Shown: piece after piece, positions 20,085 through 29,997 of the stretch
How positions within the stretch are numbered: position 1 is the stretch's first letter
Layout of the letters: every line of letters begins with the position of its first letter
Assembly (NCBI RefSeq): GCF_900172375.1
Contig: NZ_FWFS01000001.1
Coordinates: 124,001-188,000, forward strand
Direction of reading: 5' to 3'
DNA: 64,000 nucleotides
Origin: Aquimixticola soesokkakensis
GTDB taxonomy: Bacteria > Pseudomonadota > Alphaproteobacteria > Rhodobacterales > Rhodobacteraceae
Made by a program: the position numbers and the translations under genes
The notes under the pieces: generated by a model
What the model saw: only the letters and a program-made list of their open reading frames with translations
Database searches by the model: none
Told to the model about the DNA's origin: nothing

Positions 20085-20230
20085 ACTTGCCGTTTGCCTC
20101 GCCGCCGCATTTTGCGTAGGGTAGTGAAACGGACCAGGATGGGCCGGACCTGAAATTCAAGAACACGTGTGGTGCTTAGGTGCACGTGGGGTGGAGGAGG
20201 GTCTCGGGGGGTCGAGACCCTCCATTTTTT
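20085..20230 (+). ncRNA. Possible small RNA ending at a strong orphan terminator
   Basis: The stretch 19,999-20,282 has no credible gene. It ends at a textbook plus-strand terminator (20,196-20,230), and no plus-strand gene lies between this and the previous terminator. That implies a short transcript made inside the gap. The 5' end is a guess; a weak TTGCCT/TAGGGT promoter-like pair lies near 20,093-20,121. An inner CACGTG pair near 20,165-20,187 could form a hairpin. I do not recognise an RNA family. Confidence 0.35.
20196..20230 (+). terminator. Strong Rho-independent terminator without an upstream gene
   Basis: GGAGGGTCTCG (20196-20206) pairs perfectly with CGAGACCCTCC (20213-20223), followed by A and six T. 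Confidence 0.9.
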
Positions 20231-20282
20231 CCAAACATCAACGATTATCCAGACATCGAAGACCCGCGACCAAAGCGCGACC

Positions 20283-20705
20283 TCAGGTTGGGTCGGTGTT
20301 TCCAAGCTCGCAGAGAACTGCCCATTCAGCCTCGGTCACGGGCTGCACCGACAGGCGCGAGTTATTGACCAAAACCATGTCCGACAGCCGCGGGTCTTGC
20401 TTGCACATTGCCAAGGTCACGGGGGTTGCGAAGGGGCGGACGGCTTTGATGTCGACGCATTCCCAACGTAGATCATCGGTGGTGCTATCGGGGTGGGCCT
20501 CGGCGCAGACTTCGACAATCCCGACCACCTCTTTTTCCGCCCGCGAGTGGTAGAAAAAGCCGCGATCTCCAATCTTCATCGCGCGCATGTTGTTGCGTGC
20601 CTGATAGTTGCGCACGCCATTCCATTCCTCGCCCTCTTCGGCTTTTGCGACTTGCTGATCCCAAGACCAGACCTCTGCTTCGGATTTGAAAAGCCAGTAT
20701 GCCAT
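20283..20705 (-). CDS. EVE domain-containing protein
   Basis: A 140-residue single-domain protein starting MAYWLFKSEAEVWSWDQ, with GVRNYQARNNMRAMKIGDRGF, the typical EVE fold of the PUA-like group that reads modified bases. The start is the ATG that overlaps the yciI-like stop by one base. The shared transcript with gpsA and yciI-like genes says little about its job. Confidence 0.88.
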   Translation of the reverse strand: MAYWLFKSEAEVWSWDQQVAKAEEGEEWNGVRNYQARNNMRAMKIGDRGFFYHSRAEKEVVGIVEVCAEAHPDSTTDDLRWECVDIKAVRPFATPVTLAMCKQDPRLSDMVLVNNSRLSVQPVTEAEWAVLCELGNTDPT

Positions 20706-20977
20706 CAGCCGATCACCTGCTTCCACGCTTGAATAGAGACTGAGTCAAAGAGGCCTGCCTTGGCATAGGGATCATTTTGCGCCCATGTTTCTGCCTGCTC
20801 TTTGGTTTGGACATCCAGCACGACGAGCGAACCGCTCATCTGGCCATCGTCATCCAGAAAGGGACCGGCGATCCGTACCACGCCCGTTTGCGCGATGTAG
20901 TCGAGATGGGCCTCTCGGTTGGCTTTGCGGATCTCCAGCGCGCCGGCTTTATCGCGGCAAATGAGGGCGTAGGTCAT
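20705..20977 (-). CDS. YciI-like protein
   Basis: A 90-residue dimeric alpha-beta barrel protein of the YciI family. It has the conserved RxAHLDYI stretch (NREAHLDYIAQTGVV) and the Asp in PFLDDDGQMSGSLVVLD. The biochemical role is unknown. It starts 3 bp after the gpsA stop. Confidence 0.88.
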   Translation of the reverse strand: MTYALICRDKAGALEIRKANREAHLDYIAQTGVVRIAGPFLDDDGQMSGSLVVLDVQTKEQAETWAQNDPYAKAGLFDSVSIQAWKQVIG

Positions 20978-20980
20978 AGA

Positions 20981-21940
20981 TTACTCCGGTTTCAGGGGGC
21001 GAGACAAAAGCGCATCCATCGCTTGGGCGACGGTCGCTTTGCGATCAAGGATTGCTGCAATCATATGGACGATTGGTAGGTCAATTTGGGCCGATTGGGC
21101 CATGTTAGAGACTGCTTTTGCCGTGGCAACCCCTTCGACGGTGATGTGGTCCGGCATTTTTTCGCCCGCGCCCAAGGCAAGGCCAAGTGTGAAGTTACGC
21201 GATTTTTGCGAGGTGCAGGTCAGCACCAGATCGCCAAAACCCGACAGACCCGCCAGCGTTGCAGGATCAGCGCCCAGATGCTGCGCCAGGCGTGTCACCT
21301 CGGCAAAGCCCCGTGTCATAAGCGCCGCGCGCGCGCTATCGCCAAGTCCGGCACCGATCGCAAGGCCTGCGGCAATGGCGATGACGTTTTTCAGGGCACC
21401 GCCCAGCTCGACTCCGGTGCAATCCACGCTGGAATAGAGCCTGATATTCTGGGTCGACAGCAAGTCGCGCAGGCGTTGCGCATCCTTTGGTTCAGGGCTT
21501 GCCAGGGTCAGCGCCGTGGGAAGATTTGCGGCAATATCGACCGCAAAACTGGGGCCGGACAGCACGGCATGGGTCGCGTCAGGGATAATGCGACGCATAA
21601 GCGCAACCGGACCAAGCTGCGTGGCCAGATCAATGCCCTTGCAGCAGGCCACAAGGTCGCGCCCGCGCAGCAGATCGACGTTCTGGTGGCAAAATTGCCC
21701 GAGTTGCTGCATCGGCACGGCCAAAAGCCAAGTTTGCGCTGAAATCGTCTCTAAACCATCGGAAATCATGAGGGTGTCGGGGAGCCGAACGCCCGCAAGG
21801 CGGCGCGTGTTTTCGCGTTCGGCTTGCATCTGCGCGCCGCCCGTGCGGGCCCAAAGCGTGACGGGCTTGCCGGTCTTTGCAAGGGAAATGGCAAGGGCAG
21901 TGCCAAACGCACCGGCGCCCAGAACGGCAATGCTGTTCAT
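20981..21940 (-). CDS. gpsA: Glycerol-3-phosphate dehydrogenase (NAD(P)+)
   Basis: Makes sn-glycerol-3-phosphate from dihydroxyacetone phosphate for phospholipid synthesis. The 319-residue protein has Rossmann motif GAGAFG at 8-13, GPSFAVDIA, and the catalytic-lysine region [13 protein letters not shown]. Its ATG overlaps the tsaD stop (ATGA). Confidence 0.96.
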   Translation of the reverse strand: MNSIAVLGAGAFGTALAISLAKTGKPVTLWARTGGAQMQAERENTRRLAGVRLPDTLMISDGLETISAQTWLLAVPMQQLGQFCHQNVDLLRGRDLVACCKGIDLATQLGPVALMRRIIPDATHAVLSGPSFAVDIAANLPTALTLASPEPKDAQRLRDLLSTQNIRLYSSVDCTGVELGGALKNVIAIAAGLAIGAGLGDSARAALMTRGFAEVTRLAQHLGADPATLAGLSGFGDLVLTCTSQKSRNFTLGLALGAGEKMPDHITVEGVATAKAVSNMAQSAQIDLPIVHMIAAILDRKATVAQAMDALLSRPLKPE

Positions 21941-23031
21941 GCTTTTGCACCTTTTTTACCAGAGCCGATCAACACGGGCGCGCGATCGTCCAGCGGCCAG
22001 CGCGGGCGGGCGGTCAGCGTCGCCGGGTCGACGGCTTGCGCGGTTAACAATTCGATCCCAGCCCAAGCGATCATGGCTGCATTATCCGTACAAAGTCGCA
22101 ACGGGGGCGCGGTGAATGCGACACCCAAACTGTCGCAAAGCGTCTCTAATCCAGTGCGAATGGCGGTATTTGCGGCAACTCCTCCGGCAACGGCCAATGT
22201 TGGTGCCGCCGGAGACATCTCTAGGTACTGCTGGAGTGCGCGGCGGGATTTTTCGATCAAGACATCCCGCACGGCGCGTTGAAACCCTGCGCACAGGTCG
22301 TCACGATCCGTTACCGTCAGCCCGCCACAGTCGGAAATCCGTGCGTCACGCGCCCTCAAAAGCGCGGTTTTCAGGCCGGAAAAGGACATATCGCACCCCG
22401 CGCGATCAAGAAGCGGGCGCGGAAAGCGGAACCGCTCGGGATCGCCGCGGGTGGCGGCGTCCTCGACCGCCGGACCGCCGGGCTGTGGCAGTCCCAGCAG
22501 CTTGGCTGTTTTGTCAAAGGCCTCGCCGGGCGCATCGTCGATGGTGCCGCCGAGCCGCTCGAACCGCGTGGCACTATGGGCGATGAGAAACTGGCAATGC
22601 CCGCCCGAGACCAACAGCATCAGATAGGGAAAGGCGAGGCCATCGGTCAGGCGCGGCGTCAGCGCATGACCGGCAAGGTGGTTCACGCCGATCAAGGGCA
22701 AGCCGGTCGCCGCAGAGAGGCCTTTGGCGCACATCACACCCGCCACGACCCCCCCGATCAGCCCCGGCCCTGCGGTAACGGCGATGGCGTCCAGATCGCC
22801 AAACCCGAGTTGCGCCGCGTCCAGCGCCGACTGGATGGATGTGTCGAGTTTTTCGGTATGCGCCCGCGCCGCGATTTCCGGCACGACGCCGCCAAACGCC
22901 GCATGCAGTTCGGTCTGGCTTGCGACGATAGAGGACAGCACGCGGCCTTTGCCATCTTTCAGGCGGACGACCGCTGCCGCCGTGTCGTCGCAGCTGCTTT
23001 CGATGCCAAGAAGGGTGCGTGTCAAAGTCAT
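21937..23031 (-). CDS. tsaD: tRNA N6-adenosine threonylcarbamoyltransferase TsaD
   Basis: The catalytic subunit for t6A37 of tRNA. It runs 364 residues from [20 protein letters not shown], with metal ligands in [11 protein letters not shown] trimmed a long upstream open extension because the family N-terminus begins here and hemD occupies the other strand. It is divergent from hemD with 76 bp between. Confidence 0.96.
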   Translation of the reverse strand: MTLTRTLLGIESSCDDTAAAVVRLKDGKGRVLSSIVASQTELHAAFGGVVPEIAARAHTEKLDTSIQSALDAAQLGFGDLDAIAVTAGPGLIGGVVAGVMCAKGLSAATGLPLIGVNHLAGHALTPRLTDGLAFPYLMLLVSGGHCQFLIAHSATRFERLGGTIDDAPGEAFDKTAKLLGLPQPGGPAVEDAATRGDPERFRFPRPLLDRAGCDMSFSGLKTALLRARDARISDCGGLTVTDRDDLCAGFQRAVRDVLIEKSRRALQQYLEMSPAAPTLAVAGGVAANTAIRTGLETLCDSLGVAFTAPPLRLCTDNAAMIAWAGIELLTAQAVDPATLTARPRWPLDDRAPVLIGSGKKGAKA

Positions 23032-23107
23032 GGGTCTGCCGAATTGTCTCACGTGCTCTAGGCAGGTATCACCGTGCAATGCATCGCACAATCCCGAGGC
23101 CCCCCGC

Positions 23108-23833
23108 GTGACCGATTCCCGCCCCCTTGTTCTGGTGACCCGCCCCGCCCCGCAAGCGCAGCGGTTTGGTCGGGCTTTGCGTGCGGTGTCGCAGAATTTC
23201 GAGGTCCTGGAAGCGCCGGTGATGAAAATCGTTCCGGTTTTGCCGCAAAATGCACCGATGGGCCAATTCGATGTCATTTTAACCTCTGCCCATGCGGTGT
23301 TCGCAGCTGCCCGTTTGGCCCCCGAGGGCACGGCGTGGTGCGTGGGGGCGCGCACGGCGCAGGCCGCCCGCGCGGCGGGGTTGCGGGCGGTCGATTGCGG
23401 GGGAACGGCGCAGGCGCTGGTGACATATTTGCGCACCCATCAGCGCGGTCCCTGTCTGTATCTGCACGGCGAACACCGCGCCGTCGACATCGCAGAGCAG
23501 CTCAATAGTGCCGCAATAGAGACGCATGACGTGATGTGTTATCGACAGATCGCGCTGGACTGGCCGAAGGAGGTCACGCAACGCATCAAGGCCGCTCATC
23601 CTTTGGTCCTGCCCCTCTTTTCGGCACGATCCGCTCAACTTGTGAGCGCAAGAATGCCCGATGGTGTGCCGATTGCCCTTGTTTCCTTGTCGCAATCGGT
23701 CGATGCCGCTTGGCGGGGGCCTGCGCCGATTGCGCGATTTGTTGCGGGTGCGCCGACGCAAGACAGCCTGATCGCGACGCTGATGTCGCCTGCGGTGGGA
23801 ACATTGCTTGAGGGCGGTGGGTTAGCACACTAA
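23108..23833 (+). CDS. hemD: Uroporphyrinogen-III synthase
   Basis: A 241-residue protein from a GTG start, matching the poorly conserved HemD family by length, N-terminus ([18 protein letters not shown]) and context. It cyclises hydroxymethylbilane in tetrapyrrole synthesis. The order tsaD (divergent), hemD, mitofilin-like, hemY is typical of Rhodobacterales. Confidence 0.85.
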   Translation: MTDSRPLVLVTRPAPQAQRFGRALRAVSQNFEVLEAPVMKIVPVLPQNAPMGQFDVILTSAHAVFAAARLAPEGTAWCVGARTAQAARAAGLRAVDCGGTAQALVTYLRTHQRGPCLYLHGEHRAVDIAEQLNSAAIETHDVMCYRQIALDWPKEVTQRIKAAHPLVLPLFSARSAQLVSARMPDGVPIALVSLSQSVDAAWRGPAPIARFVAGAPTQDSLIATLMSPAVGTLLEGGGLAH

Positions 23834-23905
23834 GGTTTATTCAAAGCGACGCCGCCAAGGCTGCGTCCTGTTCATTTTATTGAAGATATTCGAGGGGTTT
23901 CTTCC

Positions 23906-25237
23906 GTGGCACGTTCCAAAAAATCGTCTGATTTGCCTGCGTCGAGTGTTCCACCCGAACAGCCGGAGGTGGAGGAAACCCTAAGCGCGCCGCATGAGAA
24001 AGTGCCTGGCGTGGAGGGGGATGCGGTGATTTTGTCCGAGCCCGACGACGCCCCCCAGACTCCGGAGGACGCGGTTGAGAGCGGTGAGGACGCCGGCGCC
24101 GCGGAGGTGACTGTCGAACTTGAAACAGCGCCATTGACCGCGGATGACACAGGGGACGATCCCGTTGTGATCGTTGAAACTTCCCAAGATCCGCTTGCGG
24201 GTGATGCGCAAAATGCCGATGAGGCGCCTTTGGAGAACGACGCTGTCGAAGAGCCGGTCACCGCTGCGCCTGCGCCAATGGCAACGGAAGTTCCCAAGCG
24301 CTCCTCCGGCTTTGCACCGCTGTTTGTCGGCGGCCTCGTCGCGGCATGTTTGGGGTTCGCAGCGGCGGTGATGTTGCCCGAGGGTAGCTTGTCCTTCCTC
24401 AGGTCCAGCACTGCGCCCGCGCCGCAAAGCAGCCCGGAGACGGAGGCGTTCAGCAACGGCTTGTCGGATGTCCAGACAAGTTTGCAGGCGCAAAACGCAA
24501 CCATCGCCGAGCTACAAGAGACGATCAGCGCGTTGAGTGCCACGCCCGTGGTTGCGGCTGTGCCCTTTGATACAGCACAGTTTGACGCGCAAATCAGTGC
24601 TTTGTCCGACAAGATCGACGGGTTCGATGCGCGGATCACCGCGCTCGAAGCGGCCCCGACCGCCACCGCCGCGACATCGGATCTGAGCGAAGAATACGCC
24701 GCGCAACTGGCGCAGATGAAAGAAACGCTCGCCAGCGAAATGCAAAAGCTCGAATCCGAGAAACTTGCCGCTGCGCAGGCCAGCGATGGCGCGGTCTTGC
24801 GCGATGCGGTCCTGTCGGGCGCGCCCTTCGCACAGCTCCTGCCCGAGCTGACGATCACCGTACCGGACGTGCTTGTCGCAGAGGCCGAGAGCGGCGTGCC
24901 GACGCTGTCCGATCTGGAAACGGCCTTTCCGGATGCGGCGCGTACCGCGCTTGAGGTCTCGATCCGCGCGACCACGAGCGATGCTGCGCAGGACCGGATT
25001 GGCGCTTTCTTTAAAACCCAACTGGGTGTTCGGTCGCTGACACCCAAAGAGGGCAGCGATCCCGATGCGATTTTGTCGCGCGCCGAGGCGAAATTGAAGT
25101 CTGCCGATCTCGACGGTGCCATTTCCGAAATTTCTGCGTTGCCCCAAGCAGGGCAGGCCGCGATGGCCGATTGGGTCGCGATGGCTCAAAAACGCAGTGA
25201 CGCTGTGGCCGCGCTTGCCACACTTGAAAACAAGTAA
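23906..25237 (+). CDS. Mitofilin-like inner membrane protein
   Basis: A 443-residue protein from a GTG start. It has an acidic, Pro/Glu-rich cytoplasmic N-terminal 130 residues, one membrane helix at about 137-155, then a periplasmic coiled coil (repeated LQAQNATIAELQETISAL-type heptads) and an alpha-helical C-terminal domain. Alphaproteobacterial mitofilin homologues shape the inner membrane. The location between hemD and hemY is conserved. Confidence 0.8.
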   Translation: MARSKKSSDLPASSVPPEQPEVEETLSAPHEKVPGVEGDAVILSEPDDAPQTPEDAVESGEDAGAAEVTVELETAPLTADDTGDDPVVIVETSQDPLAGDAQNADEAPLENDAVEEPVTAAPAPMATEVPKRSSGFAPLFVGGLVAACLGFAAAVMLPEGSLSFLRSSTAPAPQSSPETEAFSNGLSDVQTSLQAQNATIAELQETISALSATPVVAAVPFDTAQFDAQISALSDKIDGFDARITALEAAPTATAATSDLSEEYAAQLAQMKETLASEMQKLESEKLAAAQASDGAVLRDAVLSGAPFAQLLPELTITVPDVLVAEAESGVPTLSDLETAFPDAARTALEVSIRATTSDAAQDRIGAFFKTQLGVRSLTPKEGSDPDAILSRAEAKLKSADLDGAISEISALPQAGQAAMADWVAMAQKRSDAVAALATLENK

Positions 25238-25249
25238 GGAACGATCGAC

Positions 25250-26731
25250 ATGTTGTGGTCCTTGATCAAGATTATCCTTTTTGTCGTGATCGTCGCGGCT
25301 TTGGCTTTTGGTGGCGGTTCGTTGCTGGAGATGGATGGGGGCATCCGCATTGTGCTGCCCAATGTCGAGTTGAACCTCGGTCCGCTTGAGGCCGTGATTG
25401 GCCTTGTGCTTTTGATTGCGGCGCTTTGGGTGGTGGCAAAACTTGTCGGGTTGCTTGTGGCTTTCGTGCGGTTTCTCCTTGGGGATGAGACGGCTCTGTC
25501 GCGCTATTTCGACCGCAATCGCGAACGGCGCGGTTTTCAGGCGCTCACCGATGCGATGATGGCTTTGGCCTCGGGCGAGGGGAAAACCGCCCTCGCCAAA
25601 GCGCAAAAAGCCGAACGCTATTTAGGGCGTCCCGAGATCACCACGGTTGTTGCAGCGCAGGCGGCGGAAATGTCTGGCGATAAAAGCAAGGCCGAAGGGT
25701 TCTACAAACGGTTGTTGCAAGACGATCGGACCCGCTTTGTGGGGGTGCGCGGGATCATGAAGCAGCGCCTTGATGCGGGCGATACCGACACTGCGTTGAA
25801 ATTGGCGGAAAAAGCATTCGCGCTAAAGCCCAAACACGCCGAAACCCAAGATGTGCTTTTGAAACTTCAGGCCGAGAAACACGACTGGGCTGGTGCGCGT
25901 AAAACTCTGGCTGCAAAGGCGAAATTCGGTCAGCTGCCCAAGGATGTGCACAAGCGGCGCGATGCGGTTCTGGCCCTGTCCGAAGCGGCGGAACTGATCA
26001 GTGATGACAGCTCGATCACCCAGCGCGAAGCGGCGATTGATGCGAACAAAATGTCGCCTGACCTGATCCCGGCGGCTGTGATGGCCGCACGCAGCTATAT
26101 CAAGCAGGACAACCCGAAATACGCGACGCGCGTACTGAAAAAAGCATGGGCGGCGCAACCGCATCCCGATCTTGCAGCCGCTTTTGCGGAAATCAAACCC
26201 GGTGAGGAACCGCATGCGCGGCTCAAACGCTTTGCAACGCTGACAAAAGTGCGGCCCGAGCATTCCGAGACCAAGATGCTGCTGGCTGAATTGAACATTG
26301 CCGCCGGCGAGTTTCCTCCAGCACGCCGCGCCTTGAGCGACCTGCCGGAAACCGACCCGACGGCCCGGGTTCTGACACTTATGGCGGCCATCGAACGTGG
26401 CGAAGGCGCGGATGATGTCGTCGTGCGGGGCTGGTTGGCGCGGGCGCTGACGGCGTCGCGCGGGCCGCAGTGGATTTGCGACAATTGCCAGACCATTCAT
26501 ACCCAATGGGGACCGATGTGCTCTAATTGCGGTGGGTTTGATACGCTCTCCTGGCGCCGCCCGACGCAGGGAGAAGTGGCGATGCCTGCCGGAACCGAGA
26601 TGTTGCCCCTGATCGTTGGCGCAGGGGTGGCGACGCCGAGTGTGGTTCCCCAAGAGGACGCGGTCGCGCCGGAAATCATCGATATTCCCGATGCCGAAGT
26701 GAGCGAGCCAGAAGACAAGCCCGCCCCCTAG
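25250..26731 (+). CDS. hemY: HemY-like protein with C-terminal zinc ribbon
   Basis: A 493-residue protein with two N-terminal membrane helices (first 80 residues), the HemY_N region, and TPR-like helical repeats. Near 409-427 there is a four-cysteine ribbon, CDNCQ...CSNCGG. It is linked to haem synthesis by gene context; no enzymatic role has been shown for this family. It starts 12 bp after the mitofilin-like gene. Confidence 0.85.
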   Translation: MLWSLIKIILFVVIVAALAFGGGSLLEMDGGIRIVLPNVELNLGPLEAVIGLVLLIAALWVVAKLVGLLVAFVRFLLGDETALSRYFDRNRERRGFQALTDAMMALASGEGKTALAKAQKAERYLGRPEITTVVAAQAAEMSGDKSKAEGFYKRLLQDDRTRFVGVRGIMKQRLDAGDTDTALKLAEKAFALKPKHAETQDVLLKLQAEKHDWAGARKTLAAKAKFGQLPKDVHKRRDAVLALSEAAELISDDSSITQREAAIDANKMSPDLIPAAVMAARSYIKQDNPKYATRVLKKAWAAQPHPDLAAAFAEIKPGEEPHARLKRFATLTKVRPEHSETKMLLAELNIAAGEFPPARRALSDLPETDPTARVLTLMAAIERGEGADDVVVRGWLARALTASRGPQWICDNCQTIHTQWGPMCSNCGGFDTLSWRRPTQGEVAMPAGTEMLPLIVGAGVATPSVVPQEDAVAPEIIDIPDAEVSEPEDKPAP

Positions 26732-26743
26732 AGGGGGGGGCTT
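26717..26743. terminator. GC-rich stem between convergent hemY and fliL-like genes
   Basis: AAGCCCGCCCCC (26717-26728) pairs with GGGGGGGGCTT (26733-26743) around the hemY stop codon. No clear T-run follows, so termination strength is uncertain. Confidence 0.5.
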
Positions 26744-26774
26744 GCGGAGGATGGGGCGATGAGCAAAGGCCGCT

Positions 26775-27278
26775 TTATCCCATGTCTTGGCGCACAATGT
26801 CGGTGAGCAGCACGTCGTTCACCGCTTTGCCGCCCAGCTTCTGACCAACCTCAAGCAGCGTTTTTCGCAGTTTGTCCATATTGGTGCTTTCGGTGAAATC
26901 GCCTTTGAAGCCGCCAAGATTTGCGTGGTCGAAGAACACCTGAAGGAAAGCATCGCGCAGCTTGGGCTCCATCGCATAAATGGCCTCACGCGAGCCGACG
27001 GTGACTTCAAGGCTGAGGGAAAGTACCACCATCGAGACAACTTTGCCGTTGTCCACATCCGGAATCACGAACTGATTGTTGAGCTTGACGTATTCGAACT
27101 GGGGGTCTTCGGTGTCTTCTTCGGGGGCCTGCGTGTCGGCGGGCACGTCGTGCATCTCCAGATCCCCGCAGGGGTTCAACACGACCGGTTGGGGGGCGGG
27201 GCGCAAGGCTATGCCGCCGCCGATTCCCGCGCCAAGACCGACAATCGCAAGTAGAATAGGAAGAATCTTCCCCAGCAT
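26775..27278 (-). CDS. FliL-family flagellar basal-body protein (first copy)
   Basis: A 167-residue protein with one N-terminal membrane helix (ILPILLAIVGLGAGIGGGIAL), an acidic linker, and a FliL-like periplasmic domain. It is the last gene of the flgB-to-fliL minus-strand operon. A second FliL is at 51,976-52,491. FliL proteins surround the stator and assist torque; which copy does that here is not known. Confidence 0.8.
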   Translation of the reverse strand: MLGKILPILLAIVGLGAGIGGGIALRPAPQPVVLNPCGDLEMHDVPADTQAPEEDTEDPQFEYVKLNNQFVIPDVDNGKVVSMVVLSLSLEVTVGSREAIYAMEPKLRDAFLQVFFDHANLGGFKGDFTESTNMDKLRKTLLEVGQKLGGKAVNDVLLTDIVRQDMG

Positions 27279-27290
27279 GGTACAAATTCC

Positions 27291-28016
27291 TTAGAAAGGG
27301 AGAACAATATCAGCGATCTGCTGGCCATAGCGGGGTTGCTGAACCTGACTGATCTGGCCGCGCCCCCCGTAGGAAATCCGCGCCGATGCAATTTTGTCAT
27401 AGGTGATTTCGTTCTGCCGAGAGATGTCTTCAGGCCGCACGTAGCCCTCGACAAGCAGCTCGCGGACCTCGAAGTTCACACGAACTTCCTGGGCACCGGA
27501 AATTTGCAAAACCCCGTTTGGCAGCACGCCGATGATGGTTGCGGCGACCTTGAGTTGCAGTTTCTCGTTGCGCGACACCGAGCCGTTCCCAGAAAAGTTG
27601 CTTGCGGAATTTGTGCCCACGGCACTTCCCATGCTTGCGCCATCGGGCAGGGTCTCGTTGATCCTTTCGGGCAGGCCGAACAGGCCGGTGACGCCCATGC
27701 TTTCGGTCCCGCTGCGGGAGCGACCGGAGGTATTGTTCATCTGCGCACTATCGTCGATTTCGATAACCACGGTCAGGATATCGCCCCTTTGGATCGCGCG
27801 CCGATCCCCGAGCAAGGAGGTTCGATTGGCCGTCCACAGGGAGGCGGGCGAAAACGGTGTTTGGCGCGGCAAGTCCTCGGGCAATCCGGGCGAGGTCATC
27901 GCGCGGGTTTCGACCGATTCCTGAAGCGGCGTCATGGCCGGAAGCCGCCCGACAGTATCAAGTTTCGTGCAAGCCATGAGGGCGAGCGGGAGGGTGAGAG
28001 CTAGCATGAAACGCAT
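27291..28016 (-). CDS. flgH: Flagellar L-ring protein FlgH
   Basis: A 241-residue lipoprotein with signal peptide and lipobox LMAC (Cys16). The C-terminal half has the FlgH block NEKLQLKVAATIIGVLPNG and ISYGGRGQI. It forms the outer-membrane bushing of the rod. It lies 10 bp downstream of flgA. Confidence 0.95.
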   Translation of the reverse strand: MRFMLALTLPLALMACTKLDTVGRLPAMTPLQESVETRAMTSPGLPEDLPRQTPFSPASLWTANRTSLLGDRRAIQRGDILTVVIEIDDSAQMNNTSGRSRSGTESMGVTGLFGLPERINETLPDGASMGSAVGTNSASNFSGNGSVSRNEKLQLKVAATIIGVLPNGVLQISGAQEVRVNFEVRELLVEGYVRPEDISRQNEITYDKIASARISYGGRGQISQVQQPRYGQQIADIVLPF

Positions 28017-28026
28017 GGGGATTTCC

Positions 28027-28482
28027 TTAGAAAAGGCTGGGGTCGAGGCCGCCGACGATGACCGAGCCCTGTTCGGTGACCTGACCGGAAACGATTGTTT
28101 TAGAAGTTAAATTCATCGCGCGAAGCGTGTCACCGACACCAGCCCGCGCCAGGGAGCGGCCTTCACTGACCATGGTCAGATTGCCCGAACGATAGACAAG
28201 CGTGACCATCTGGTTTCTATCAATGATGGCCGCGGGCCCGATGTCTTCGGGACGGATCGGGCGACCGGCATAGAGAGCGACACGGGCCTCGAAACCGACG
28301 AGTTCCTCAATGGCCACGAACATGCCCGGCATGTCTTCGGCAATCAGCGCAAGATCGCTGGCCGAAAGGATGGTCTGCGCGCGCAATGTGCGTGCGGCGA
28401 CGACCGTCTCGGCCTGCAACGGTTGTGCAAAAACACACAGAGCCAGAGCCCCCGCGCGAACATATGTCCAAAGCCGGCGCAT
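28027..28482 (-). CDS. flgA: Flagellar P-ring assembly chaperone FlgA
   Basis: A 151-residue periplasmic protein. The signal peptide ends near LQA/ETVV, followed by a SAF-like domain with GRPIRPEDIGPAAIIDRNQ. It helps FlgI assemble the P ring. Its start overlaps the flgG stop by one base. It is shorter than the two-domain enteric protein, as usual in this group. Confidence 0.92.
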   Translation of the reverse strand: MRRLWTYVRAGALALCVFAQPLQAETVVAARTLRAQTILSASDLALIAEDMPGMFVAIEELVGFEARVALYAGRPIRPEDIGPAAIIDRNQMVTLVYRSGNLTMVSEGRSLARAGVGDTLRAMNLTSKTIVSGQVTEQGSVIVGGLDPSLF

Positions 28483-29267
28483 TAGCGGATCTGCGTCGTT
28501 GCCGACAGCATCTGATCGGCTGCAGTGATCACCTTGGCGTTCAGTTCGTAGCCGCGTTGCGCCTGAATCAGTTCTGTTACTTCGCGCACGGCATCCACTG
28601 AACTTTCCTCAAGGTAGCCTTGGCGCAGGGTGCCAAGCCCGTCTGTCCCCGGGGTATTGACGATTGAGGCCCCACTGGCCGCTGTTTCCAAAAACAGGTT
28701 CGATCCGATCGCTTCGAGACCCTTGGGGTTCGAAAAATCGGCCAGCGTAAATTGGCCAAGCAATTGCGGCTCGACCTGATTTTGGAAATAGGCATAGACT
28801 TCGCCCTGGGCGTTGATCGCGATGGAGCGCGCGTCGTCGGGCACGGTGATGTCGGGAACGACCGAAAACCCGTCCGATGTCACGATCAGACCTTCAGCGG
28901 AGCGCTTCAGGGCACCGTCGCGGGTATAGGCGGCAGCGCCGGAGGGCAATGTCACCTCGAGGTAGCCCTCGCCCTCGATTGCCAGATCAAGATCACCACC
29001 GGTGGCGGCAATCGCGCCCTGCGCAATCTGGATCGAGACCGACGAGGGGCGCACACCGAGACCAAGTTGGATACCGGTCGGAAGAACGGTTCCGTCCGAC
29101 GCGTTGATGGTGCCCGGGCGGGCCATCTGTTGATAATGCAGGTCGGTGAATTCGGCCCGACGGGCGCTGTAGCCCGTGGTGCTCATGTTGGCGAGGTTTT
29201 GGGAAATGGTCTCGACCCGCATGGATTGGGCCGCCATCCCTGTCGCTGCAATACTCAGTGCGCGCAT
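28482..29267 (-). CDS. flgG: Flagellar distal rod protein FlgG
   Basis: A 261-residue rod protein. The N-terminal bb-rod motif ETISQNLANMSTTGY and C-terminal LIQAQRGYELNAKVI are present. It forms the distal rod through the L and P rings. Confidence 0.96.
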   Translation of the reverse strand: MRALSIAATGMAAQSMRVETISQNLANMSTTGYSARRAEFTDLHYQQMARPGTINASDGTVLPTGIQLGLGVRPSSVSIQIAQGAIAATGGDLDLAIEGEGYLEVTLPSGAAAYTRDGALKRSAEGLIVTSDGFSVVPDITVPDDARSIAINAQGEVYAYFQNQVEPQLLGQFTLADFSNPKGLEAIGSNLFLETAASGASIVNTPGTDGLGTLRQGYLEESSVDAVREVTELIQAQRGYELNAKVITAADQMLSATTQIR

Positions 29268-29279
29268 GGTTTATTCCTT

Positions 29280-29996
29280 TCAGCGTCCGAGAGTGGAAAG
29301 GACGGAGCGGATGCGCTCGTCCTCTTTGTCGAGGAAATTCTGGCCCATTTCGTAGGCCCGCTGGACCTGGATCATGCGGGAAATTTCGCTGACCGCGTTG
29401 ACGTTTGAGCCCTCGACAAACCCTTGCAGGATCTTGCCGTCCTCATAGGGTTCGATGCCCCCTTCGGTTTGAAACCGCACGCCATCCGCGCGGTTCATCG
29501 ACGTGGGATCGGTTGGCAGAAAAAGCCCGACCTGAGCCAGCGGCAACCCGTCGGCCGAGAGGGTGCCATCCGCGGCCATAGATACGCCGGTGGCATTCGT
29601 CGGGATAAAAATCGGCGTGCCCCCATTGTCCAAAAGGCGATAGCCGTCCAGCGTGACCAATTCGCCTTCCTCATTGGGCGTAAAGGCACCGCCGCGTGTC
29701 AATGACGGGCCGTTGGGCGTGTCGATCTGAAAGAAACCGTCACCCTCGATGGCAAAATCGAAGGTGCCGCCCGTGGCCGTCAACGGGCCCTGGGAGTCAT
29801 CGGTCAGGCGCACGTCAGCGGTGGCCATCGACAGGGAGGCCTCGTCGGGCTCGAGTGCTGCGATGAATTCCGAGAAAATCATCCCCTCGCGACGAAACCC
29901 GGTTGTCGACATGTTGGCGATGTTGTTCGCGATCGCCGTCATTTCGTTCTTGAGACCCGACATGCGGGTCAGGGAGGCGTAGCCTGCTGAATCCAT
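29280..29996 (-). CDS. flgF: Flagellar proximal rod protein FlgF
   Basis: A 238-residue rod protein of the same family as FlgG, with IANNIANMSTTGF near the start and MIQVQRAYEMGQNFL near the end. It is separated from fliQ by one base. Confidence 0.94.
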   Translation of the reverse strand: MDSAGYASLTRMSGLKNEMTAIANNIANMSTTGFRREGMIFSEFIAALEPDEASLSMATADVRLTDDSQGPLTATGGTFDFAIEGDGFFQIDTPNGPSLTRGGAFTPNEEGELVTLDGYRLLDNGGTPIFIPTNATGVSMAADGTLSADGLPLAQVGLFLPTDPTSMNRADGVRFQTEGGIEPYEDGKILQGFVEGSNVNAVSEISRMIQVQRAYEMGQNFLDKEDERIRSVLSTLGR

Positions 29997-29997
29997 T

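Noticed and set aside
24512-25606. Antisense frames over the mitofilin-like and hemY genes
   Set aside because: No motifs; long frames on the reverse strand are common in GC-rich coding DNA.
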